Assembly (NCBI RefSeq): GCF_901538355.1
Contig: NZ_LR593887.1
Location: forward strand, 3,634,920 to 3,698,919
Direction of reading: 5' to 3'
Length of the DNA: 64,000 nucleotides
DNA from: Tuwongella immobilis
GTDB taxonomy: Bacteria > Planctomycetota > Planctomycetia > Gemmatales > Gemmataceae
The first letter of the stretch is position 1, and each line of letters begins with the position of its first letter. Below the pieces are notes generated by a model, which ran no database searches, was not told the origin of the DNA, and saw nothing but the letters and a program-made list of their open reading frames with translations. Made by a program: the position numbers and the translations under genes. Positions 34,381 to 44,022 of this stretch are shown piece after piece.

Positions 34381-34404
34381 GCGGGTTCCGTTTCTTCCTA
34401 TAAT
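34376..34404 (+). promoter_or_regulatory. Sigma-70-like promoter of the PurF-type gene
   Basis: TTGTGG (34376-34381) and a perfect TATAAT (34399-34404) are separated by 17 bases. Transcription would start near 34411, about 67 bases before the ATG at 34478. The -35 overlaps the tail of the preceding terminator. Confidence 0.6.
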
Positions 34405-34477
34405 CCACACAGGGGCGAATTCTCACCGCATCGCTGGGGATTTGGCGCGATGCTTCCCGACAGCAGGCAACTCTAGC

Positions 34478-36079
34478 ATGGCCGAACTGTTTCATGAATG
34501 TGGAATCGCAGCAATCTATCACCTCATGGGTAACGCGGTCTCTCCGCTGACCCCACAAGGGCCGGGCCAAGTCACCCGACTCATGCCACGAATGCTGCTG
34601 GACCTGCAAAATCGTGGACAACTCGCCGCTGGGATGAGTTCGTTCAACCCCGACCGCGACGAAATCCTGGATACCTACAAACAAGTAGGCACCGTCATTG
34701 AAGCGTTTCGGCTGAACCATCCCGGCAAAGCCGAAGCGATCATGAAGGAATATTCGGGCAACGCCGCCATCGGCCACGTCCGCTACGCCACCTGCGGACC
34801 CAACACCCGACAATATGCCCAACCGTTTGAACGTCGCCACGGTTGCAAATGGAAATGGTTCAGTTTCGGATTCAACGGGCATTTGGCCAATCTCGACGAA
34901 CTTCGCAAAGCCATTCTCTCGCTCAACGGCTACCACCTCACCAAGAAAAACGATACCGAAGTGATGATGCACTTTATTGCACACGCGCTTCGGGGCGATC
35001 ATCCGCCCGACTTGGTCCAGGTATTCACCGAATTGGCCCAGAAATTTGACGGGGCGTATAACCTTGTCTTTCTGAATGGCATGGGCGATATGGTTGTGCT
35101 CCGCGATCCAAAGGGATTGCACCCGCTCTGTGTGGCGCAAGAAGGGCCGCTGTTCGCCGCTGCGAGCGAGAGCGTGGCGCTGCAAAATCTGGGATTCCGC
35201 GAAGTTCGATCGATGGAACCCGGCGAACTGATTCTCATTCAAGATGGCAAGATCACCTCGCACCGCTTCGCACCCAAACAACAATCCGCACACTGTTTCT
35301 TCGAGTGGATTTACTTTGCCAATGTCGCCAGCACATTGGACGAACGAAGCGTCTATCTGTCGCGCTCGGCATTGGGGCTGGAGTTGGCCCAACAGGAACG
35401 CGACCTCGGGAAAGTGCCCATCGACGCGGATACGATCGTTGTCCCGGTGCCAGACACCGGCAAAGCCGCCGCCGATGCCATGGCTCACGCCCTAGGATTG
35501 CCGTCTGTCGAAGGGTTGATGCGCAATCGCTATGTCGGTCGAACCTTCATCGAAGGCACGAATCGGCTCGATCGCGTTCGACTCAAATACACACCGCTGC
35601 GCGAAGTGCTGCAAGGCAAACGCGTCTTGCTCATTGAGGATACGATTGTTCGCAGTACGACACTGAAATCGTTGCTGCATCACATTCGGGAGCGCGGCGG
35701 AGCCAAGGAAATTCACGTTCGAGTGGCCTGCCCGCCGATTATCGCACCATGCTTTTATGGCATCGATATGTCAACCGTCTCGGAATTGTTCGCGCCACAA
35801 TTCATGAAGACGAACCGGCTGACCGTTGCCGAGCAAGAAGCGATGGCCCGCGAACTGAAAGCCGATAGTCTGTTCTATCTGCCGGTCGAAGCGGTGGCCC
35901 GGTGCATCGATTTGCCGCAGGAACGGCTGTGCCGAGCGTGCATCACCGGCGAATATCCCACCCCCGTGGGTCAACAGTTATACCAAGTGGAACTGGCTCG
36001 CACAAAAGCCGCCGCCGCGGCCGCCGCAGCTGCAGCCAGTGAGCCGAAGCCGCCGGTTGTCTGTGGCGCGGGTTCGTAA
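34478..36079 (+). CDS. purF: PurF-type amidophosphoribosyltransferase
   Basis: Transfers glutamine amide to PRPP to form phosphoribosylamine, the first committed step of purine synthesis. The 533-residue protein begins [13 protein letters not shown], so a 7-residue propeptide must be removed to expose the catalytic Cys8. The amidotransferase half has [20 protein letters not shown] and NDTEVMM. The phosphoribosyl half has [12 protein letters not shown] and the PRPP loop [12 protein letters not shown], differing from the usual DDSIVRGTT but keeping the acidic pair. An Ala-rich tail (ten consecutive Ala) ends the protein. ATG 34478 is chosen from the family N-terminus; its ribosome site is weak. 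A paralogue with another donor is possible. Confidence 0.82.
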   Translation: MAELFHECGIAAIYHLMGNAVSPLTPQGPGQVTRLMPRMLLDLQNRGQLAAGMSSFNPDRDEILDTYKQVGTVIEAFRLNHPGKAEAIMKEYSGNAAIGHVRYATCGPNTRQYAQPFERRHGCKWKWFSFGFNGHLANLDELRKAILSLNGYHLTKKNDTEVMMHFIAHALRGDHPPDLVQVFTELAQKFDGAYNLVFLNGMGDMVVLRDPKGLHPLCVAQEGPLFAAASESVALQNLGFREVRSMEPGELILIQDGKITSHRFAPKQQSAHCFFEWIYFANVASTLDERSVYLSRSALGLELAQQERDLGKVPIDADTIVVPVPDTGKAAADAMAHALGLPSVEGLMRNRYVGRTFIEGTNRLDRVRLKYTPLREVLQGKRVLLIEDTIVRSTTLKSLLHHIRERGGAKEIHVRVACPPIIAPCFYGIDMSTVSELFAPQFMKTNRLTVAEQEAMARELKADSLFYLPVEAVARCIDLPQERLCRACITGEYPTPVGQQLYQVELARTKAAAAAAAAAASEPKPPVVCGAGS

Positions 36080-36146
36080 CGCATCGGGTCGTTGACGTCA
36101 CGAAAGGTCAACCGTCCGTCGATTGTCACACTGCAAAGGAGTGCCC

Positions 36147-36953
36147 ATGTCGGAGCAGCCCCCGGAACCGAAGAACCTCCCCGGAATTTTGCCGGATGGC
36201 GAGGGGGTGTTCACGGCCTATGAGATTCACGATCCCTGGGATATGCCGCTGGTGACGGCGCCGATCGATCGCACCTGGATGGAAGAAGCCCATCAACGGC
36301 ATCCGTACCGCTGTTTGCCGTTGGTGATGGCCAATCAATCCGGGTGGATGCTGCTTTCGCCCTGCACCTTTCGGGTGTTCTGGTACGGCGGCATGCTGAT
36401 GACCGACCTGGAAGTGGAATTCGTGAACGGCGTCAAAGATCCGCGCATCACCAGCCACTTTGGCAATGCCGTGCTGACCTTTTCGATGCCGTACCTGTTC
36501 CGAACACCGCCGGGAATCAATCTCTGGGTGAAGGGACCGTCGAATTGGATCAAAGACGGAATTCAACCGCTGGAAGGGATCGTCGAATCCGATTGGTCGG
36601 CGGCAACCTTCACCATGAACTGGAAGATGACACGACCAAACACTTGGATCACCTTCGAGCAAGGCGAACCGTTCTGCATGCTTGTGCCGGTTCCACGCGG
36701 ATTGGCGGAAAGCTTTCAGACGCAATCGGTTCCGTTGGCGGCCAATACCGATCTTCACGAGCAATACAAACGCTGGGAAGCCGGTCGAAGCCGATTCTTG
36801 GAAGGACTATCCAAGCACGAAGAGGCGATCGTCAAACAGGGATGGCAGAAAGAATATTTTCAGGGAAAGATGGGGTCTGGTGGTCGATTTGACCAGCACC
36901 AGACCCATTTGAGCCTCAAACCATTCACGCGCAAAAAGCCGAATGCCGGATGA
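36147..36953 (+). CDS. DUF6065 family protein
   Basis: A 268-residue soluble protein resembling the DUF6065 family, function unknown. Typical stretches are CLPLVMANQSGWMLLSPC, NAVLTFSMPYLFRTPPGINL and WIKDGIQPLEGIVE. The length suits the family. ATG 36147 has AAGGAG 6 bases upstream; the frame opens at 36123. No signal peptide. It follows purF by 67 bases on the same strand and converges on the DUF3501 gene with only 5 bases between the stop codons. Confidence 0.72.
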   Translation: MSEQPPEPKNLPGILPDGEGVFTAYEIHDPWDMPLVTAPIDRTWMEEAHQRHPYRCLPLVMANQSGWMLLSPCTFRVFWYGGMLMTDLEVEFVNGVKDPRITSHFGNAVLTFSMPYLFRTPPGINLWVKGPSNWIKDGIQPLEGIVESDWSAATFTMNWKMTRPNTWITFEQGEPFCMLVPVPRGLAESFQTQSVPLAANTDLHEQYKRWEAGRSRFLEGLSKHEEAIVKQGWQKEYFQGKMGSGGRFDQHQTHLSLKPFTRKKPNAG

Positions 36954-36958
36954 TCGAC

Positions 36959-37564
36959 TCACGCCGCGTCCCGGTCGGAGAGACTGAGATCGTCATATAA
37001 ACTTTGACGAATCTCGTCACTCAACGGGGCACTGCGATGTTGATAATTCCCCATGGCGACATCCAGAAACACCCCACGACGGGCATCCCGAAGGGCCTGT
37101 CGCTCGGGGTGATTCATTGGAAATTCCAGCCAGTGTGCCGTGCCAACGGAGAGATCCCCGTTGCGATGCGTGACCAATCGCGCGGGAATCTCATGCGTCT
37201 CGATCACCAAGCGCAACGCCCCATCTGCCAGCGCTCGCCATTGTCGCAGAAAATCGATCATCGCCGCCGATTCCGGGACGGTGAGCAGCAATGCCGCTTG
37301 CAGCCGATTTCGACGAGGGAGCAATTGGTTATACCAATTGAGTTCCTGTTCGATTTGCTCCGGTTGGTCGATGCGAGTGACACGGAGCATTTCTTGCACG
37401 CGATACCAAAGCGTCTGCCGATTCTCGAAAATCACCGTCACTTGCGGCCCCACCCGAATTCGCCGATAGCGATCGAGATAGCGCAAATGCGCTGCCAAAA
37501 AATCGGCCCGTTGGGGGAGATATTCCTCCAAGGGAAGCAGATCTTCTAAGGTAAGTGCGTGCAT
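36959..37564 (-). CDS. DUF3501 family protein
   Basis: A 201-residue cytoplasmic protein matching DUF3501, function unknown. The N-terminal LTLEDLLPLEEYLPQRADFLAAH, then RRIRVGPQVTVIFENRQTLWYRVQEMLR, is the family hallmark. The C-terminal half has PARLVTHRNGDLSVGTAHWLEF. GAGGGAG lies 5 bases before the ATG. In other bacteria DUF3501 genes often neighbour iron-sulfur or rubrerythrin-type genes; none is seen here. It starts 19 bases after the chalcone-isomerase-like stop, suggesting one transcript. Confidence 0.82.
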   Translation of the reverse strand: MHALTLEDLLPLEEYLPQRADFLAAHLRYLDRYRRIRVGPQVTVIFENRQTLWYRVQEMLRVTRIDQPEQIEQELNWYNQLLPRRNRLQAALLLTVPESAAMIDFLRQWRALADGALRLVIETHEIPARLVTHRNGDLSVGTAHWLEFPMNHPERQALRDARRGVFLDVAMGNYQHRSAPLSDEIRQSLYDDLSLSDRDAA

Positions 37565-37583
37565 AAGACTCCCTCGAAATCGC

Positions 37584-38186
37584 TTACAGCCGCGAGATCA
37601 ATCCCGACTTGATGCTATCGGTAAGCGGTTTGTCGCCGAGGTAGATTTCCCAGACGGCCTTGGCAAACGCGGGTTCGGCGATCATTTTCTGATCCCGATT
37701 GCCGACATTGATGTGCAATCCCTGCTTGGGAATGTGGGTCAGAATGATGCCATCGCCCTTCTTCACAGTGATCTTCGAGAAGAATGCGATGAGTTGGCCG
37801 ATGGAATCGGCATAAGCCCCGTCGCCATGGGCATCCTTAAACGCGGTACGGAATCCATCCGCGAGCGATTCCCCTTCGAGGTCGCGTTCCATGACGATGA
37901 ACAACCACTTGGTGACATCGGCGGCCACGAGATCGGCAGCGGTGCGAACTTTGGTGCCTTCCGGAATGTAACTGGCGATTCCGTAGACGTTTACGATCAA
38001 CTTCCGACGAAGTGCCGTCCCCGTGAGCACCATATTGACGGTGCCGCCTTGAGTGGGGAATGCAATGGTGCTGGGATAGCGAATGGCGGAGCCGGGAACA
38101 GCAACCGTTTCAGCCGCTGCGGCACGAACAACGGAGGCTCCCAACCAACTGGTCAGGAGGCAGCCAAGCATGGTTCGTCGATTCAT
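37584..38186 (-). CDS. Secreted chalcone-isomerase-fold protein
   Basis: A 200-residue protein with an N-terminal signal (MNRRTMLGCLLTSWLGASVVRAAAAE) and a domain like bacterial chalcone-isomerase-like proteins. Markers are NMVLTGTALRRKLIVNVYGIASYIPEG and KPLTDSIKSGLISRL. In bacteria such proteins generally lack flavonoid cyclisation and may bind fatty acids or other lipids. AAGGGA precedes the ATG by 8 bases. A 114-base gap separates it from phoB, so co-transcription with the phosphate genes is uncertain; DUF3501 follows closely. Confidence 0.8.
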   Translation of the reverse strand: MNRRTMLGCLLTSWLGASVVRAAAAETVAVPGSAIRYPSTIAFPTQGGTVNMVLTGTALRRKLIVNVYGIASYIPEGTKVRTAADLVAADVTKWLFIVMERDLEGESLADGFRTAFKDAHGDGAYADSIGQLIAFFSKITVKKGDGIILTHIPKQGLHINVGNRDQKMIAEPAFAKAVWEIYLGDKPLTDSIKSGLISRL

Positions 38187-38208
38187 CGGATATTCCCTTT
38201 GTCCTCAT

Positions 38209-38223
38209 GGTTCGGGGCGAACC
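38209..38223. repeat. Small inverted repeat upstream of the chalcone-isomerase-like gene
   Basis: GGTTCG and CGAACC flank GGG, 22 bases upstream of the chalcone-isomerase-like start and downstream of phoB. It may be an operator or leader hairpin. A weak pairing ATTCT/AGAAT near 38282-38297 could end phoB transcription. Confidence 0.3.
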
Positions 38224-38300
38224 AAAAGCGACCTGGGAATACCCGAGATTGCGACGAGAAACAAGGCAAACTCGTGCGGCATTCTTGTTCGAGAATCGAA

Positions 38301-39023
38301 TCAAGAGCTTGCTTCGCTGGTTTCCAGATGCGATTCGCGGAATCGATAGCCCACTCCGCGAACGGTTTCGATCAGATCCGAGGGGCCACCGGCGGATTGC
38401 AACTTTTTCCGCAGCGTTTTGACATGCACGTCGATCGTTCGTTCCAGCACGATCGAGCCTTCACCAATGGCGGCATCCATGAGTTGGTGACGCGAAAACG
38501 CACGCCCCGGTTGGCGCAGCAGCACTTCCAGCAGTCGGAATTCGGTAGGCGTCAGGTCGAGAACCGCACCTTCGATCATGGCGCGATGCCGAACCCGATC
38601 GATGCGAACGCCGAGATGTTCGATATGCTCGTTCCCATCGGAATTTCCATCAATGCGTCGCAACAGGGCTTTGACCCGTTGCAGAAGAATTTTCGTGGAA
38701 AACGGTTTGGTAACGTAATCATCCGCGCCCATATGGAAGCCGACCACTTGATCGGTTTCCTCGGCACGGGCAGTGATCATCACGATCGGCATATCGCGGG
38801 TGCGTTCGCCGGCGCGGAGTTCGCGGCAAACATCCAGTCCGCTCATTCCAGGGAGCATCAGATCGAGGAGGACCGCATCTGGCAGCATGGTCTGCGCCTT
38901 GCGAAGTCCTTCCACGCCATCATGAGCGACCAGGGTTTCATAGCCTTCGCGGTTGAAATACCACGTCAGCGATTGAATCAGGCCACGCTCATCTTCAATG
39001 ATCAAAATTCGCGGTTGAGCCAT
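38301..39023 (-). CDS. phoB: Phosphate response regulator PhoB (OmpR family)
   Basis: DNA-binding response regulator of 240 residues. The receiver has IIEDE at the N-terminus and the phosphoacceptor Asp in LLDLMLPGMSG. The C-terminal winged helix has LTPTEFRLLEVLLRQPG, VDVHVKTLRKKL and RGVGYRF. Placed 9 bases after phoU in the phosphate operon and presumably phosphorylated by the phoR kinase encoded upstream. I could not find a confident Pho box in front of pstS. Confidence 0.92.
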   Translation of the reverse strand: MAQPRILIIEDERGLIQSLTWYFNREGYETLVAHDGVEGLRKAQTMLPDAVLLDLMLPGMSGLDVCRELRAGERTRDMPIVMITARAEETDQVVGFHMGADDYVTKPFSTKILLQRVKALLRRIDGNSDGNEHIEHLGVRIDRVRHRAMIEGAVLDLTPTEFRLLEVLLRQPGRAFSRHQLMDAAIGEGSIVLERTIDVHVKTLRKKLQSAGGPSDLIETVRGVGYRFRESHLETSEASS

Positions 39024-39032
39024 GGGAGAGTC

Positions 39033-39704
39033 TCACTCGGGCTCGACCGTCACTGGGCGGTGACGGACCAATTCCCCTTCCACCAGATAGACCACATCTT
39101 CCGCAATGTTCGTCGCGTGATCGGCAATCCGTTCCAAGTGTCGGGTGGCGGAAAACAGCGAGATTCCGGCTTCGACAATCTCAGGATTGGTCTTCATTTT
39201 GACGATCAGTTCTTGGATGATTTCCGCGTTATAGCGATCCACTTCATCATCCAATCGAATCACGCGCCGCGCTTGACGGCTATCGAGATTCACAAAGGCA
39301 TCCAGGCTTTGCCGCACCATGCCCGTGGTGAGATCGGTCATACGATGGAGTTTATCGGGCATGATGTCGAATTCGCTGGGGGACAACGCCAGAGTCCGCT
39401 CCGCAATATCGACCGCCAGATCCCCCATCCGCTCCAAATCGGTGTTAATCATAAACACCGATGCAATGCGTCGCAGATCCGAGGCGACAGGTTGGTGAAG
39501 TGCCAGAATTTTCAGGCATTCTTCGTACACTTCGTTTTCCAACGAATCGACTGCGTGATCGTTATTGATCACCTCTTGGGCGAGGAGCGGGTCGCGTTTT
39601 TCCAGCGACTGAAGCGACTTATAAATCGCTTCCTCGACCATCGAAGCCAACGTCAGGATTTGACGTTGCAGTTGTTCTAAGTCGCGTTCCAGATGCTTCG
39701 ACAT
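39033..39704 (-). CDS. phoU: Phosphate uptake regulator PhoU
   Basis: A 223-residue all-helical protein made of two three-helix repeats. Each carries the metal-binding acidic pattern (MGDLAVDIAERTLAL and HLERIADHATNIAEDVVYLV). It restrains the PhoR kinase when phosphate is plentiful and modulates the Pst transporter. It lies between pstB (42 bases upstream) and phoB (9 bases downstream) on the same strand, matching its function. Confidence 0.95.
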   Translation of the reverse strand: MSKHLERDLEQLQRQILTLASMVEEAIYKSLQSLEKRDPLLAQEVINNDHAVDSLENEVYEECLKILALHQPVASDLRRIASVFMINTDLERMGDLAVDIAERTLALSPSEFDIMPDKLHRMTDLTTGMVRQSLDAFVNLDSRQARRVIRLDDEVDRYNAEIIQELIVKMKTNPEIVEAGISLFSATRHLERIADHATNIAEDVVYLVEGELVRHRPVTVEPE

Positions 39705-39746
39705 GGCCGATATTCCCCAAGCTGGTACGCCAGATTGACCTCACGA

Positions 39747-40574
39747 TCAACCAAACCGCCCGGTGATGTAGTCTTCCGTTTGCTTTTGATGCGGTGTCGT
39801 GAAAATCTGTTCGGTTGGTCCGAACTCAATGAGTTGGCCTTGGAAGAAAAAGGCCGTCGCATCCGACACGCGCGCCGCCTGTTGCATATTATGCGTGACG
39901 ATGACGATGGTGTACTGCTTCTTCAACTCAAAGATCAAATCTTCGATCTGTGCCGTGGATGCCGGATCGAGCGCGGAGGCTGGTTCGTCCATCAGCAGCA
40001 CTTCAGGGGCCGTCGCCAACGCACGCGCAATACAGAGTCGCTGCTGCTGACCGCCCGACAATTCCAAGGCCGAATGATTCAACCGATCCTTGACTTCGTT
40101 CCAGAGAGCGGCCTGTTTCAGGCACTTCTCAACCAGGAAATCGAGACGGGCCTTATCCCGCACACCCGACATTCGCGGGCCATAGATCACATTCTCGTAG
40201 ATCGATTTGGGGAATGGGTTCGACTTTTGAAAGACCATCCCGACTCGGCGTCGCAAATCGACCAAGTTGGCGTTGTTGCTGTAAATGTCTGCGCCATCGA
40301 GGCGGATCGTGCCAGTAAGGCGGGTGCCTTCGATCAGATCATTCATGCGGTTCAAGAGTCGAAGGAATGTCGACTTGCCGCAGCCGGATGGGCCAATGAA
40401 TGCGGCCACCGAGCGATCGCGAATTTCGAGAGAAATGTTGAATAAGGCTTGTTTGGTGCCGTACCAGAAATCAACCGAATCCACCGAGACTTTGGTACTC
40501 GCTTCGCTCAGGTTTGTAACCCCGCGACCCGTGACGGAACGCTGGTTGATAATTTCCGAGTAAAGTCGTGACAC
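39747..40574 (-). CDS. pstB: Phosphate ABC transporter ATPase PstB
   Basis: ATPase driving Pst phosphate uptake. Walker [10 protein letters not shown], signature [15 protein letters not shown], Walker [13 protein letters not shown] and the H-loop [11 protein letters not shown] are all present. The C-terminal [21 protein letters not shown] is typical of PstB. The start is uncertain: GTG 40574 with GGAAAGG about 8 bases upstream is my choice (275 residues), TTG 40604 is the alternative, and the conserved domain begins near SVDFWYG. Unusually, phoR lies between this gene and the permease gene. Confidence 0.93.
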   Translation of the reverse strand: MSRLYSEIINQRSVTGRGVTNLSEASTKVSVDSVDFWYGTKQALFNISLEIRDRSVAAFIGPSGCGKSTFLRLLNRMNDLIEGTRLTGTIRLDGADIYSNNANLVDLRRRVGMVFQKSNPFPKSIYENVIYGPRMSGVRDKARLDFLVEKCLKQAALWNEVKDRLNHSALELSGGQQQRLCIARALATAPEVLLMDEPASALDPASTAQIEDLIFELKKQYTIVIVTHNMQQAARVSDATAFFFQGQLIEFGPTEQIFTTPHQKQTEDYITGRFG

Positions 40575-40670
40575 GAGACACACCTTTCCGGCAACGAGGC
40601 CCAAACCATCGGCTCTCTAAAATGGGTTATACCGCACTCAGATGAAGATTGCGAGAAGTCCGTGTGTAGA

Positions 40671-42065
40671 TCACGCTTCCCTTGCTTTTGGTAAGAGAAT
40701 TGTAAAGGTTGTGCCGTGCCCCAGGGAGCTGGTGGCCCGAATGCTGCCGTTGAGCACCTGCACCAGATGCTTCACGATCGCCAACCCCAACCCAGTCCCC
40801 CCCACTTCGCGGGAACGGCCTTTATCCACGCGATAGAATCGCTCGAAAATCCGCGGCAGATCCCGTTCGGGAATCCCAATTCCCGTATCTGATACTTCAA
40901 ACCCGAATTGATTCTCCCCCTCGGGCCAGCAACGAATTCGAACTTGGCCCTGTTCGGGGGTATACTTCACCGCATTATCGACAAGATTATCCAGAATCTG
41001 GCTCAATGCTTCCTCGTCGGCCCAAACCAACACATCATCCGGTGATTCCAGCGCAGAGAAATCCGCAATCAGCGATTGGTGCTTGACTTCGGCTCGCGGT
41101 CGATGGCGATCCAGACAATCTTCGATCGTGGCAATCAGCGGAATCGCTTCCAACTCCAACTCAGGGTTGCCCGATTCGATCTTGGCCAAACTAAGCAGAT
41201 CCAGAATCAACGCATATAACCGGTCGCCCTGCTCCGAGATTTGGATCAGGAATTCGGCCCGTGATTGTTCGTCCTCGGCTGCGCCGTCGAGGAGCGTTTC
41301 CACACAGGCTTTGATGACCGAAAGCGGCGTCTTGAGTTCGTGCGAGACGTTGGCGACGAATTCCTGGCGAAGTCGCTCCAATTGCCGCAACTTCGTTGTA
41401 TCGTGAAGCACCAGGATGGTCCCTGGCGATGGGCCATCCGGCAGTTGCGCGACGTAGATCGCCAAACTTTTGACCCCGCGACCGATCCAATCAATCTCTT
41501 CGCGGTGCGGTTGTTCCGTTTGCCCCGCTCGATTCAGCACTTCATGAATCGCCCGGTGGCGGACCACCTCCCAAAACTTCCGTCCGATGGCATCCTGAAT
41601 GTTGAATTCCAGAAACCAACCCGCACGTTCGTTGGCGAACAGAATCCGCTGATCGTGTCCGAACGCAACCACCCCTTCCACCATCCCGCCCAGAATCGTG
41701 CGCAGTTGCTGGCGATCCTGTTCCAGTTGGGCGAACTGTTGAGCCAATTCCTCGCTCATCTCGTTGAATGCGCGAGCAAGCGATTGATTCTCCCCCATTC
41801 CGCCCAGATGAATCTTGAAGCCGTAATCCCCTTCGGAGATTCGTTTTGCGCCGGTGGTGAGGTCTTGAATCGGCCCGGCAAAGTTCCGAGTGACCACCAA
41901 CAGCGGGATCGCTGAAAGCAGCAGCACCACGGCCGAGACAATGACCATATCGCGGGCAAAATCGATCATGCCGATGTTGCTGGATCGATAGATCACCACG
42001 AGCGTGAACAAGATGCCCACGCCGAGGATCACCGAATAGACCGAGGCAAACAATCGCCAGAACAT
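40671..42065 (-). CDS. phoR: Phosphate sensor histidine kinase PhoR
   Basis: Membrane kinase of 464 residues. Two N-terminal TM segments (about 6-25 and 40-60) enclose a very short periplasmic loop, as in PhoR proteins that sense through the transporter. HAMP (VTRNFAGPIQDLTTGAKRISEG) and PAS (LRTILGGMVEGVVAFGHDQRI) precede HisKA with SHELKTPLSVIK and HATPase with NLVDNAVKYTP, VSDTGIGIPE and [17 protein letters not shown] 42065 has AGG 7 bases upstream; a GTG at 42071 is the alternative. It sits between pstCA and pstB, 36 bases after the former. Confidence 0.92.
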   Translation of the reverse strand: MFWRLFASVYSVILGVGILFTLVVIYRSSNIGMIDFARDMVIVSAVVLLLSAIPLLVVTRNFAGPIQDLTTGAKRISEGDYGFKIHLGGMGENQSLARAFNEMSEELAQQFAQLEQDRQQLRTILGGMVEGVVAFGHDQRILFANERAGWFLEFNIQDAIGRKFWEVVRHRAIHEVLNRAGQTEQPHREEIDWIGRGVKSLAIYVAQLPDGPSPGTILVLHDTTKLRQLERLRQEFVANVSHELKTPLSVIKACVETLLDGAAEDEQSRAEFLIQISEQGDRLYALILDLLSLAKIESGNPELELEAIPLIATIEDCLDRHRPRAEVKHQSLIADFSALESPDDVLVWADEEALSQILDNLVDNAVKYTPEQGQVRIRCWPEGENQFGFEVSDTGIGIPERDLPRIFERFYRVDKGRSREVGGTGLGLAIVKHLVQVLNGSIRATSSLGHGTTFTILLPKAREA

Positions 42066-42101
42066 GGGCACCTATTTCCGAATTGGGGCCGGATCGATCG
42101 G

Positions 42102-43988
42102 TTAGTCGGCTCGGCTTGCCGCCACCACGCGCTGGCCGGCGATTAAGCGAATCCCCACATTGAGCACCATAATGACCGCCACCAACACCAATGCGGCAGC
42201 CCACGCTTGCGATTCCCAATCGGGAATCCCTGACTTCGAATAATCATAGATATACTTGGGCAACGTCGGGGTGCGGTCGATCGGCGAGCGCGGCCAAAAC
42301 AGACTGCCATACGCGGTGAGCAACAGCGGTGCCGTCTCGCCGGCGATGCGGCCGATCGCCAAGAAGATGCCGGTGATAATGGCCGGGAGAGCCGCTGGCA
42401 GCGTGACAAACAGCACCGTCTGCCATTGGCTGGCACCGAGTGCGTAGCTGGCGTGCCGCATCGGCAACGGCACCAGTCGCAACGCTTCCTCGGTCGCTCG
42501 CACCACAATCGGAATCATCATCACGCCCAGAGCAAACGACCCGGCAATCCCGGAGAAGCTCCCAGTCGTCACCACCAATAAGGCATACGCAAAGATTCCA
42601 ATGATAATCGATGGCACGCCCCCGAGCAGTTCCGTCACGAATCGCACGATCGCGGTAACCCGTGAGGCCCGATACTCCGCCAGGTAGATGGCCACCAACA
42701 CACCGAATGGAACCGCCCCGAGAGTGGCCAACGCCACCACCATAAAACTCCCCGCAAAGGCATGCGACAGACCGCTGTTGGGATCGCCCGGCGACTGCGG
42801 CAAGCCGGTGAAGAACGCCCAACTCAATCCGCCCACGCCCCGATAGACGATGTAGCCAAGAATCATGAACAGCGGCGTCAGCGTGACCAGAACCGAGCCA
42901 CCCAGCACGCGAGTCATCCAACGATCGACGCCTTCGGCCCGCTTTTGTCGGGCCAGCAGATCCGCTTCGTTGAGGGGCGGTTCGACTTGATCGCTCGTAT
43001 CGCTGACCGAAACGCGCGGAGATCGGATGGTGCGCGGCTTCGACGTGCTGCGATAGATTAACGTTCGAGCGATGATATTCACCGCGATCGTCACCAGAAA
43101 CAGCAGCAAGCCCAAGCCGACCAGCGCAGCGCGATGTTGTGTGTCGGTCGTTTCATTGAGTTGGTTGGCAATCACCGATGCGATGGAATCGCCGAGGCCG
43201 AAAATCGGCTTGAGCAAGTCATGAGCGGACTGCGGGAGTGCCGGAATGGCGGCTCGGTTGCCGACAAGCATGGTGACGGCCATGGTTTCGCCCAGTGCTC
43301 GCCCCAAGGCCAAGAAACAGGCGGCGATGATCCCTGGTCGCGCAAACGGAAGCACGCTGGTCCAAATCATCTGCCAGCGAGTTGCCCCAAGTGCCAACGC
43401 ACCATCGCGTTGCGACCGAGGCACGGCTCGGCAAACATCGAAGGTGATGGCGGTGATGTACGGCACAATCATGATCGACAAAATCACGGATGCCGATGCG
43501 ATGCCCGCCCCACCCGTGTTATCCATGCCCAGCAGGTTGGCCACCCATTGCACGGCGGGAGCCAAGAAGAACAACCCCCAGAAGCCGTAGACCACGGACG
43601 GAATGGCCGCGAGCAACTCGACCAAGAAGGCTGCCACGCGACGGACGCGCGGCGAGGCAATTTCTGCCAGATAAGCAGCGGTCCCGATTCCGAGAGGCAC
43701 CGCGATCAACATCGCCAAGAATGATGTGATGAGCGTGCCGTAAATGTACGCCAACGCCCCGAACTTTTTGTTTTTGACGTCAAAGGATTCGAGCGTGAAA
43801 AAGTCGCTCAGTCCGGTCGATAGCACAGGCCACGATTGCCAGATCAGCACCAACACAATCAGGCCAGCCAGCAGAATGATGCTGGATCCCGCCAGTCGGC
43901 AGAGCCACAGAAACAAACGATCCGCTTGTGCCGAGCGCGAGGGGGTCGGTTCCGGGGTCGCAGCGGCAGGAACGGGTGCAGACGCCAT
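42102..43988 (-). CDS. Fused PstC-PstA phosphate permease
   Basis: Both Pst membrane subunits are in one 628-residue chain. Residues about 30-315 are PstC-like (LIWQSWPVLSTGLSDFF, AIPSVVYGFWGLFFLAP, RSQRDGALALGATRWQ). A polar linker follows at about 316-356 and contains EADLLARQKRAEG. Residues about 357-628 are PstA-like (ELLGGVPSIIIGIFAYAL, PMRHASYALGASQWQTV, GRIAGETAPLLLTAYGS). Each half has its EAA-type loop that contacts PstB and about six TM segments. An N-terminal Pro/Ala-rich tail precedes TM1. ATG 43988 is preceded by GAGAGG. There is no stop or frameshift at the junction, so this is a genuine fusion. Confidence 0.93.
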   Translation of the reverse strand: MASAPVPAAATPEPTPSRSAQADRLFLWLCRLAGSSIILLAGLIVLVLIWQSWPVLSTGLSDFFTLESFDVKNKKFGALAYIYGTLITSFLAMLIAVPLGIGTAAYLAEIASPRVRRVAAFLVELLAAIPSVVYGFWGLFFLAPAVQWVANLLGMDNTGGAGIASASVILSIMIVPYITAITFDVCRAVPRSQRDGALALGATRWQMIWTSVLPFARPGIIAACFLALGRALGETMAVTMLVGNRAAIPALPQSAHDLLKPIFGLGDSIASVIANQLNETTDTQHRAALVGLGLLLFLVTIAVNIIARTLIYRSTSKPRTIRSPRVSVSDTSDQVEPPLNEADLLARQKRAEGVDRWMTRVLGGSVLVTLTPLFMILGYIVYRGVGGLSWAFFTGLPQSPGDPNSGLSHAFAGSFMVVALATLGAVPFGVLVAIYLAEYRASRVTAIVRFVTELLGGVPSIIIGIFAYALLVVTTGSFSGIAGSFALGVMMIPIVVRATEEALRLVPLPMRHASYALGASQWQTVLFVTLPAALPAIITGIFLAIGRIAGETAPLLLTAYGSLFWPRSPIDRTPTLPKYIYDYSKSGIPDWESQAWAAALVLVAVIMVLNVGIRLIAGQRVVAASRAD

Positions 43989-44022
43989 GCAATCGCCTCT
44001 CAGGAAAGGAGGATTGGTCTGT

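Noticed and set aside
34340-35488. Minus-strand open frame opposite purF
   Set aside because: Antisense shadow of an enzyme with clear catalytic motifs; no independent support.
37713-39680. Long plus-strand open frame across the chalcone-isomerase-like, phoB and phoU genes
   Set aside because: It crosses three well-supported minus-strand genes and shows no recognisable domain.
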